From: Dermacentor variabilis
Taxonomy: Eukaryota; Arthropoda; Arachnida; Ixodida; Ixodidae
DNA: 64,000 nt
Direction: 5' to 3'
Assembly: GCF_050947875.1 (NCBI RefSeq)
Contig: NC_134568.1
Location: 201,119,043-201,183,042, forward strand
The notes under the pieces were generated by a model that worked only from the letters and a program-made list of their open reading frames with translations, did no database searches and was not told where the DNA came from. Positions 55,725 to 64,000 of this stretch are shown here, piece after piece (within the stretch, counting starts at the first letter, position 1; every line of letters begins with the position of its first letter). The position numbers were made by a program, and so were the translations under genes.

Positions 55725-57040
55725 TCTTTATTTATTTATAGATACTGCGATCTGAAATCAGATCATAGCAGGGTGGGTATACATAGAAACATACAAGCAT
55801 GTAAACACATACAAAATTCATCACATATGCAGGCATTTTCAGACTTTGGTGAAGAATACATAACATACAAGAAAAAAACATACAATCAGATAACGCACAC
55901 GAATTCATAACATTTGCGAGCATTTTTCAAACATTGATAAGGAATTCTGGGTAACAATATCAGAATTAAGATTATTCCAGTCTGTTATTGTCCTAGGAAA
56001 AAAATAATATTTGAAACAGTTATTCCGTGCGTTGATGGGGGTTATCGATAAAGCATACCTTCGCCTCGTGTCATAACCTGATGAGTAAGTAAAGAACTTG
56101 GAAGTGTTAACCTTATAATGGCCGTTTTACAAGTTGAAAGAGGAACTTTAATCGACAGATACGGTTGCGCACAGTCACCGGGGGTAATCCACTGTGCCTT
56201 ACGAGCTCACCAACAGACGCGCGGCAGTGTGAATTAAAAACAAACCTAACTACCTTATGCTGTACACGTTCCAGTTTTTTAATATTGGTTAAAGTGAATG
56301 AGTCCCAAATAATTACGGCATATTCCAACGACGGACGAATGTAGGAATTGTACGCCAGTAAACACACACCAGAGGTAGATGATTTCAGTGAGCGCCTCAA
56401 GAAAAACAGTTTACGCAAAGAATTTGCAACAACAGTATCTATGTGCTTCGTCCAGGAAAGCTCATTGGTTATCCATAGGCCCAAATATTTGTACTCTGAT
56501 ACCTCTGATAGACATACGTTGTCAACATTATATGCAAATTGAAGAGGTTCTTTCTTATGCGTGATTCTCATAAAAACAGTTTTTTTTTTCCAAAATTAAT
56601 AGACATTTGCCATTGTTCGCACCAAGCAGTGACCCTTGCTAGGTCATTATTTAGACGCACCTGATCATCAACAGAAGATATCTTTTCATACAACATACAG
56701 TCATCTGCGTAAAGTTTCACGGAAACTGAAAGTTCTGCGACTATGTCATTTGTATATAATAGAAATAAAAGTGGTTCCAAAACGGATCCTTGGGGGACTC
56801 CAGACGCAACCTCTGCATTGTTAGAAGGAGTATTGTTTAACGTGACAAATTGGTGTCTGTTAGTAAGATAGGCTCTGATCCATCGAAGTATCTGCTCATT
56901 TTTTATATAATACCCTAATTTATGGATTAATTTGTTATGTGATACCTTGTCAAATGCTTTACGAAAATCCATGAACACAATATCTGTTGATCTTACCACC
57001 GCCCTCCACGCCCTCCACGGCCTCTCTGCCATAACAACGC
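55725..57040 (-). mobile_element. 5'-truncated CR1-like LINE
   Basis: Minus-strand RT from the palm onward plus about 390 nt of 3' UTR ending at TTTATTTATTTATAG (55725-55741 on +). The upstream part of RT, endonuclease and ORF1 are missing; the 5' cut is near 57035 next to CCCTCCACG repeats. Confidence 0.82.
56113..57032 (-). pseudogene. RT C-terminal half of CR1-like LINE, one frameshift
   Basis: 57032-56568 gives IVFMDFRKAFDKVSHNKL (palm Asp), ASGVPQGSVLEPLLFLLY and KLYADDCMLY (catalytic pair). After a frameshift in an A-run near 56570, 56571-56113 gives YKYLGLWITNELSWTKHI and the thumb region ending LVKRPL. Apart from that shift the frame is open, so it is younger than the copy at 152-2210. 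The two differ in motif spelling (YADD versus FADD). Confidence 0.85.
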
Positions 57041-57303
57041 ATCCTCTCTTTCAAGAATCGACGGACCAATGAAAGAGGCCATAGCGTCGAGCGAGATTAT
57101 TTGAAGCCTTCTCCGCGAGTCTAACTAATGATAGCGACGACTGGTGGCGAGAGCACTGGATAAGGAAATGACGTGACGTGGACGGACGGGCAAACAGACT
57201 TTATGAACAGATCCTTTGCAAGCATGTGACGGTGGCTAGTGCCGCCATGCAAGCTCGTTATTTTTACGTCTCTGCTGCCTTTATTCTCAGCCTTTGAGAT
57301 CAT
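57041..57303. other. No gene seen
   Basis: Short unassigned spacer. Confidence 0.5.
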
Positions 57304-57305
57304 AT

Positions 57306-57366
<61 letters not shown>
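57304..57366. repeat. (TTTA)n microsatellite
   Basis: About 15 units. Confidence 0.97.
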
Positions 57367-57371
<5 letters not shown>

Positions 57372-57695
57372 CAAGACCCCAATCAACTCCTTGCTGATCT
57401 CCCCCGCTAACCTTAACACTCCCATCATCTTTGAACGTCAGCGCTTCTCGAAGGTGGACGTTCCCTTCGGTTCTGGCTGTATGAGTATGTTGGTATTCCA
57501 TTACAATGTGCTTAGTCGACTCCAGATTCTTTTTTTTTTCTGGTATGCACGGTAAATACAGCGCTTTCTACACAGGCGAGTGTACGGAAACTTAAGGGCG
57601 GGTGCCAGGCTGTTATCTTCGCAGAACGTCAAAGTACACAGACTGGTTTCGTCCTTACTCTATATTCATTGATTGTGGATATTACATACTGCTTC
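57367..57695. other. No gene seen
   Basis: Unassigned spacer before the RTE insertion. Confidence 0.5.
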
Positions 57696-57708
57696 CAACG
57701 CTATAACA
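57696..57708. repeat. 13-bp target-site duplication, left copy
   Basis: CAACGCTATAACA, repeated exactly at 59808-59820. Confidence 0.9.
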
Positions 57709-57709
57709 T

Positions 57710-57719
<10 letters not shown>

Positions 57720-57782
<63 letters not shown>
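57720..57782. repeat. (AGC)n run in RTE tail
   Basis: About 20 AGC units preceded by four ATC units; the sense-strand 3' tail of the RTE element. Confidence 0.95.
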
Positions 57783-57784
<2 letters not shown>

Positions 57785-57966
57785 GGTTACGCCCACTGCA
57801 GGGCAAAGGCCTCTCCAATACTTCTCCAACTACCCCGGTCATGTACTAATTGTGGCCATGTTGTCCCTGCAAACTTCTTGATCTCATCCGCCCACCTAAC
57901 TTTCTGCTGCCCCCTGCTACGCTTCCCTTCCTTGGAATCCAGTCCGTAACCCTTAATGACCATCGG

Positions 57967-59787
57967 TTATCTTCCCTCCTCATTACATGTCCTGCCCATG
58001 CCCCCCCATTTCTTTTTCTTGATTTCAACTAAGATGTCATTAACTCGCGTTTGTTCCCTCACCCAATCTGCTCTTTTCTTATCCCTTAACGTTACACCCA
58101 TCATTCTTCTTTCCATAGCTCGTTGCGTCGTCCTCAATTTAAGTAGAACCCTTTTCGTAAGCCTCCAGGTTTCTGCCCCGTACGTGAGTACTGGTAAGAC
58201 ACAGCTGTTATAAACTTTTCTCTTGAGGGATAATGGCAAGCTGCTGTTCATGATCTGAGAATGCCTGCCAAACGCACCCCAGCCCATTCTTATTCTTCTG
58301 ATTATTTCCGTCTCATGATCCGAATCCGCCGTCACTACCTGCCCTAAGTAGATGTATTCCCTTACCACTTCTAGTTCCTCGCTACCTATTGTAAATTGCT
58401 GTTCTCTGCCGACACTGTTAAACATTAATTTAGTTTTCTGCAGATTAATCTTTAGACCCACCCTACTGCTTTGGCTGTCCAGGTCAGTGAGTATGCATTG
58501 CAATTGGTCCCCTGAGTTACTAAGCAAGGCAATATCATCTCAGAATCGCAAGTTACTAAGGTATTCTCCATTAACTTTTATCTCCAATTCTTCCCAATCC
58601 AGGTCTCTGAATACCTCCTGTAAACACGCTGTGGATATCATTGGAGAGATCGTATCTCCCTGCCTGACGCCTTTCTTTATTGGAATTTTGTTGCTTTCTT
58701 TATGGAGGACTATGGTGGTTGTGGAGCCGCTATAGATATATTTCAGTATTTTAACATACGGCTCGTCTACACCCTGATTCCGTAATGCCTCCATGACTGC
58801 TGAGGTTTCGACAGAATTAAACGCTTTCTCGTAATCAATGAAAGCTATATATAAGGGTTGGTTATATTCCGCACATTTCTCTATCACCTGATTGATAGTG
58901 TGAATATGGTCTATTGTTGAGTAGCCTTTACGGAATCCTGCCTGGTCCTTTGCGTGACAGAAGTCTAAGGTGTTCCTGATTCTATTTGCGATTACCTTAG
59001 TAAATAGTTTGTAGGCAACTGAGAGTAAGCTGATCGGTCTATAATTTTTCAAGTCTTTGGCGTCCCCTTTCTTATGGATTAGGATTATGTTAGCGTTCTT
59101 CCAAGATTCCGGTACACTCGAGGTCATGAGGCATTGCGTATACAGGGTGGCCAGTTTCTCTGGAACAATCTGCCCACCATCCTTCAACAAATCTGTTACC
59201 TGATCCTCCCCAGCTGCCTTCCCCCTTTGCATAGCTCCCAAGGCTTTCTTTACTTCTTCCGGCGTTACCTGTGGGATTTCGAATTCCTCTAGACTATTCT
59301 CTCTTCCATTATCGTCGTGGGTGCCACTGGTACTGTATAAATAGTCCGTAACCCTTAATGACGATCGGTTATCTTCCCTCCTGATTTCAGCTAAGATGTC
59401 ATTAACTCGCGTTTGTTCCCTCACCCAATCTGCTCTTTCCTTATCCCTTAAGGTTACACTCATCATTCTTTTTTCCATAGCTTGTTGCGTCGTCCTCAAT
59501 TTAAGTAGAACCCTTTTCATAAGCCTCCAGGTTTCTGCCCCGTACGTGAGTACTGGTAAGACACAGCTGTTAAACACTTTGCTCTTGAGGGATAATGTCA
59601 ACCTGCTGTTCATGATCTGAGAATGCATGCCGAACGCACCCCAGCCCATTCTTATTCTTCTGATTATTTCAATCTCATGATCCGGATCCGCGGTCACTAC
59701 CTGCCCTAAGTAGATGTATTCCCTTACCACTTCCAGTGCCTCGCTACCTATCGTAAACTGCTGTTCTCTTCCGAAACTGTTAAGCAT
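57967..59787 (-). pseudogene. RTE reverse transcriptase with duplicated thumb segment
   Basis: 59787-58540 is one open frame. It begins GREQQFTIGSEALEVVRE (thumb segment, second copy), passes through EIRREDNRSSLRVTD and changes at YLYSTSGTHDDNGREN to the RT: ILIHKKGDAKDLKNYRPISL, FRKGYSTIDHI, AFIDYEKAFNSVE (palm Asp), GVRQGDTISP. It stops at 58540-58542, the codon that is Ala in the F-A-D-D motif. The frame then continues DDIALLSNSGDQLQ and repeats GREQQFTIGSEELEVVRE. The stop and the missing 5' half (no endonuclease) make it inactive. Confidence 0.85.
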
Positions 59788-59807
59788 TACTTTAATTCTC
59801 TACTATA

Positions 59808-59820
59808 CAACGCTATAACA
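59808..59820. repeat. 13-bp target-site duplication, right copy
   Basis: CAACGCTATAACA, identical to 57696-57708. Confidence 0.9.
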
Positions 59821-60027
59821 AGAGACGCTTAAAAATATGAAGAAGTGATATTGGCTGCATTCTCATTTCGCAAAGTGTAGGCTCTTACCATGCAGCGTTA
59901 TCTGCCATGCATTATTTTTACTACTGTTAGGATGCAAGCGGCTTGCGTATATCCCAAGAAACCAAAATCGGCTCACGGTCTTGTTGGACCCAAGTGGCTT
60001 GAGTACGCAAGCCCCTTTCGGTCTCTA

Positions 60028-60034
60028 ATCTCTC

Positions 60035-60095
<61 letters not shown>

Positions 60096-60103
60096 CCCTC
60101 TCT
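60028..60103. repeat. (CT)n/(CTTT)n microsatellite
   Basis: CT units followed by CTTT units. Confidence 0.95.
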
Positions 60104-63100
60104 TGGGGAAAGGGGAGGGATCAACAATGAACAGGTGCGGTATGTCTCGGGGATGGGTGAATAATCGGAATATCCCCGCATATTGCTGCTTGCGAAGCAT
60201 ACGGCGCGTGTGGAATGACAAAGGCGCCACAATTACTCAAGTTATCTTCAAATCGAGCGTATTTGAGAGGAGACGGTGATGACGAGGAGGAGAATAGAAG
60301 ACTCAGTGGACCATGGCGAAAGATAGCGAGAAGGAGCAAGGGCGCCGGTTAGATTTGACTCCTTTTTTTTTTCCCATTACACTTTCGGATTCGTGCTCCC
60401 CGATTCATTTTCTTGTTGTTGTTGCTGTCTACTCCCTGACAAGCTCCAAGTTTATCCTTTGTCATCCTTCTTAATTTTCATTAATCGTGTATTATGTAAT
60501 CATTATTAATTTAGCATTTGTTATTGTGAATTATCCGCAAAAACATTGGCCAACTGGCGGGTATCCGTTTTTAGATTGAAAAGGGTAACAGCATTAACAA
60601 CCAATCACCGTTCGGGTAACGCCCATAACGTATATGGGGCCCATGCGATCGGCGGAGTCCACAGACTGGCAAGTGCCTTCTAAAAGCAGACGGGAAATAA
60701 GGCCCATATTTTTGATGATGCAGTTAGTAGCGCTTCATGCTGACTGACGTTATACTTCCATGTACGGTTTCACGGAACGACTGTTTCATCTATGTCGGCT
60801 TGTTAAAAAAACACTTTTAACTAGCTAAACTTCACATCAAACAACAAAAAATTCGCATTTAAAATATATAGTCACTTGTATCTTGTTACGAAAAGTCAAG
60901 AGGTTTGGCCAGCGCAAATTGGACTTGTTCTATTTTAAATCTCTGATGGCGTAAAATCGCGCTGCGAAGCTCAAGCACGTATATACGCCAACCCGTGCGA
61001 CTCACTTGTCTATTTATGGCACGGGGTAAGCTTCGACGGACGGAGAAAGCCGGCGGATCAGGATGGCAAAGCTCTAAGCTGCGCTCGGTGCAACACGAAG
61101 AGCAACCACTATTATTATACGAAGTTATCCGGTGACTCCGCAGAGACGTGTGCAAGTATTGCACGAGCCTCTGCAGTGTGTGCTTGATTCCTACTTGCGC
61201 GCGCCTCAGCATTTTATAGGAGAAGATGAAGATTCGAAGGGCAGAGAAGAATCCGATATTTGCTCCATAAGCTTTATAACCTGTTATTTATTCGGGTGTT
61301 CCCAAAATGACGCTATAGATATCACTGCCGAAAAGGGGCTGACAAAATAGCTCGGATTTCATTTTTTGCAGAGCGTTTACGTATATACGACATGCCAGTA
61401 CCACGTGTGTTCGGTGCCTTCCGTGCGATTTCGCTAATAAACACGACACGGACAAAGGCGAAGATGCTGTTTGACACCATCCGGCATGTTTGGCACTTCA
61501 GCGTTAAGTCGTTTCAGGCTAGTTTATTTTTTGAAGCAGTGTTTCTTTTATCCCATATTGTCTCTTTACCATTGCGCGTGTGCAAGCAGTATGTATGTGA
61601 CGTCAGTTAGCTGCTCACCTTTTTCTTCTATTACCCTAATGAAAGAGATGTTGGCGCAGAACGAACGAAAAAGAAAGACACGGAAATAGTGCATGCGTGC
61701 ACTCTCACGTATACTGTATACCAGAGACAAGTGGACCAACACATAAGCAGCGCGACGCTCTCAGACTTCCACAAGCGTGTAGCGACAAAGCTGCTTACTT
61801 CGAACACGTTAGAGCCATGACCCTGCCAACGCGGCACCGTAATCGCTGCCAAAGTTTCTCACCCTATATATGAAGAATATAAGGAAATCAGAGCAAAAAA
61901 GAAGAAAAAAGAAAACGATGTGAATGGAGATCACGGACGAAGTTGAACAAAAGAATACGACGACCGTGACGGTCGATACCTTCAGCCCTATTAACGCGAG
62001 AGTTCTCTGCGACAGAAATTTTCGCCTTCGTCATTCAAAATAGATGAACAGAAAATGAGTATTTTGTAATGATGCGTGACTCCGTGTTTCAATTTGAAGA
62101 GGCCACACCATTGTGCGAGTATGTTGCCAAAGGCGCAGATCCTCCGACAAGGGAAAATAAATCACGGTCTACAAGCGGTGTATTCGTCAGAAAAATGTAT
62201 AAGAGCGAGGGTCGAAACAGCTATACGGTGAAAAGCGACGAGGTACTACACGTTTCAAGATGTCTGTTTCGAGAGGACATTTCTGTTCTGCTTACTTTGC
62301 GAGAACACGGTACAAGTAAAATGACTCGCCTATTGCACGAGAGTATATTTGAAGAGCAAGGACGTTCCGATATACAGCCATATACAAAAATAGAGCAGCC
62401 AAAGGGGCTTCAGACCTGAGTGCTTCACCCCGTGTAGCGCTACCTTGTACGATCCCCGTTCGCCGTCTTCGATGCGATGGCGGGTTCTAAAGTCGCACAC
62501 AAGTCGAAAAGAATAAAAGAGGAAGCGCCACGGTCTTCAGAACTGATCAAATGCAAGTCAGGAACCTACGGATCTCCTCTTATTTTCTTCAATATTACGA
62601 CCTCTGAACACAAAATATCATCTCAAGGATTCCTTTTAGGCAGCTTGCGTTGCCGCTGCATTTCTGGACCTACGTACACACTCGTTTGGTGCTCTGTCAC
62701 TTCTTTTCCCCAAGCATAGTTCATGCTATTGCGAGCTCATTTTCTGGCAGGCTCACGAGACGGTTGGCACTTGCTTGTCATCTGACATATCCTATCTGCA
62801 AGTCTTTTTGCCCCGCTCACGTGTCCAGAGTCTTGTTTTGGCCCGTGTGACTGTGCAATGTACCGTCACTTCAGAGCAGAGAAAGAAGCGGGCGAAGAGC
62901 AGGCGTCGAGCGGAACGTGGGGCCGTGAATTCCACCCGCTGTGGTGGCTTATTGGCTGTGGCGTTCTACAGCTGAGCAATGTGTTCGAAAACCGCGACCG
63001 CTCCGACTGCGTACCGATGGAGGTGGAATGCAAGAATACCGCGTACGGAGACGTGCGTTTTAATCAATATTCTCCTAATTTAAGGCGAGACGTAGGGGTC

Positions 63101-63276
63101 AGTACTCTCCATGTCTTGTTGGGTTGTGCGACACCCTTTCTTGTAACTTCGAAAAGTCTGCAAATACACCGAGCACGAAGTGTTTGCTTTCAAACTGCGG
63201 AATGATGTATTATTTCTGTTCTAGTAGTGCGGACTCGGTTGACTTGTATTTAGTTGAATATCGTTAAAAAATAATG
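60104..63276. other. No gene seen in ~3.2 kb
   Basis: I recognise no protein family, RNA gene or repeat shared with the rest of the window. The open frame at 62069-62419 (116 codons, +) is the longest with a mixed composition, but it has no known motif and no splice or promoter context. Host exons with weak conservation could be hidden here. Confidence 0.4.
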
Positions 63277-63684
63277 TTGCCCTTAGCGCTGCTCTGTTCC
63301 TTCTCAGATTTTGCAGCAAGATTGAGTTTTATGGTCCGGGTCGTTCAATATATTACTTGGCACTTTTACTTGCCTGTCCTTAAGAAAGAAAATGCCGAGT
63401 TGCCTTCGTCTAGGCCTGTCGCTAATAAGTGGTGCCCAAAATATGGCGGCTACAACGTCGCGTGTTTTTTTCCATAGCGTGCTGTATGGCAAAGCATGGC
63501 CTTCGAGATTGCCCCCCCCCCCTTGTTTTGAGGCGCGATGTGGACATTACGAAGGGCGCAGAAGAAGGCAAATTCGCATTTCTTTCTTGAAAACAAGCGC
63601 CAATTGTGTTATACTGAACGATAGTGGCCATAAAAGGCGATCTTGCTCGAAATTTGAGCAAGAACAGAACAGCAGTAAGCGCAA
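63277..63684. repeat. Imperfect inverted repeat (foldback-like)
   Basis: The arm at 63277-63410 (starts TTGCCCTTAGCGCTGCTC) is complementary, with many mismatches and small indels, to 63556-63684 (ends GAACAGCAGTAAGCGCAA), around a ~145-bp centre. The arms include ATTTTGCAGCAAGATTGAG against CGATCTTGCTCGAAATT. May be an old MITE or two inverted copies of a short repeat. Confidence 0.6.
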
Positions 63685-64000
63685 AATCTTTTTTTTTTTT
63701 TTGTCTTGTGGAGGGAATACGCACGTATCTGTACATAGCTTTTGGTCCATCCTAAATGGTTCCAGATGATCAGAAATAATCTGGCGCCCCTAATTAAGGC
63801 TTCTATTGTAGCCCGTGTTGCTTTGGAACGTCTTATAATGGGAAACGAAAGGCAACTTAATGGAGAAGCGCTTTCAACCGTTCTTCCTTTCTTTCTCTCT
63901 TTCTTTCTTTCTTAGCCTCGGCCATGGAAACCCGCCTGAGTACCGAAGGAAACTTGCAGTGACGTTTCCATCAGATTTAAATGGTTATGCCAGCATATGT
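63685..64000. other. No gene seen
   Basis: Unassigned, with a T-run at 63690 and TTTC repeats at about 63885-63915. Confidence 0.5.

Larger units (their letters stand above)
57709..59807 (-). mobile_element. Chimeric RTE-type LINE inserted as one unit
   Basis: Sense strand minus. The 3' tail is a TGATGATG and (GCT)n run (57709-57782 on +), typical of RTE elements, which end in simple repeats. The 2099-bp insert is bounded by the 13-bp duplication. In sense order it contains a thumb-region segment (59790-59345) joined to an N-terminal RT segment (59340-58540), which continues into its own thumb region (58527-57967) and the 3' UTR. The thumb region therefore occurs twice, once upstream of the RT. 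Confidence 0.85.

Noticed and set aside
62069..62419. 116-codon frame that could be a host gene
   Set aside because: No domain, no splice or promoter evidence; kept only as a note in the region entry.

Overview
The window looks like repeat-dense nuclear DNA of a chelicerate, most likely an ixodid (hard) tick. It has no operon structure, carries long microsatellites, and contains tRNA-headed SINE families and non-LTR, Penelope-like and Ty3/gypsy retroelements of the kind I know from tick genomes. The species assignment is inference. Almost everything recognisable is mobile or repetitive DNA. The one segment that looks like host coding sequence is a single splice-flanked exon at 42413-42656 (+), probably CUB-like.

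Layout. 0-6.2 kb: a broken CR1-like LINE, a ~640-bp repeat present twice in opposite orientation (2720-3360 and 5110-5735) flanking an LTR/gag fragment, and a tetranucleotide microsatellite. 7.3-11.5 kb: a tRNA-headed SINE, a long hairpin (8371-8544), and a non-autonomous hAT transposon (9740-11464) with an exact 8-bp target duplication and an internal palindrome. 11.6-14.5 kb: a ~1-kb dispersed repeat split by a 5'-truncated LINE (11947-13865); the same repeat is found without that LINE, in reverse, at 22645-23647. 16-24 kb: microsatellites, a hairpin, a decayed Penelope-like element (19870-20930) and a 20-bp minisatellite. 26.3-34.6 kb: an RNase H-bearing I-group LINE (minus strand), interrupted by tandem Penelope-like copies with a GIY-YIG domain (28108-31290) and by the 3' end of a Ty3/gypsy element (33243-34013). 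38.5-41.1 kb: a satellite of GACGAC-type repeats maturing into a ~139-bp tandem unit, then about 83 units of GATA. 45.2-52.3 kb: a complete, apparently young LTR retrotransposon (7085 bp, minus strand) with one intact 1490-codon gag-pol frame. 55.7-59.8 kb: a CR1-like LINE 3' half and a chimeric RTE-type LINE inserted as one unit with a 13-bp target duplication. 60-64 kb: mostly unassigned sequence plus an imperfect inverted repeat.

The best candidate for something unusual is the element at 45174-52258. It is Ty3/gypsy by its RT, RNase H and integrase, but the integrase lies before the reverse transcriptase (Gag-PR-INT-RT-RH). That is the Ty1/copia-like order of the Gmr1 group. Its Gag has a SAP-like N-terminus and a SCAN-like capsid segment. 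Its two LTRs are nearly identical but differ in copy number of a 112-bp U3 repeat (4 versus 2).

These elements do not form a shared pathway. The window records successive insertions, and several nesting events give a relative order of insertion.
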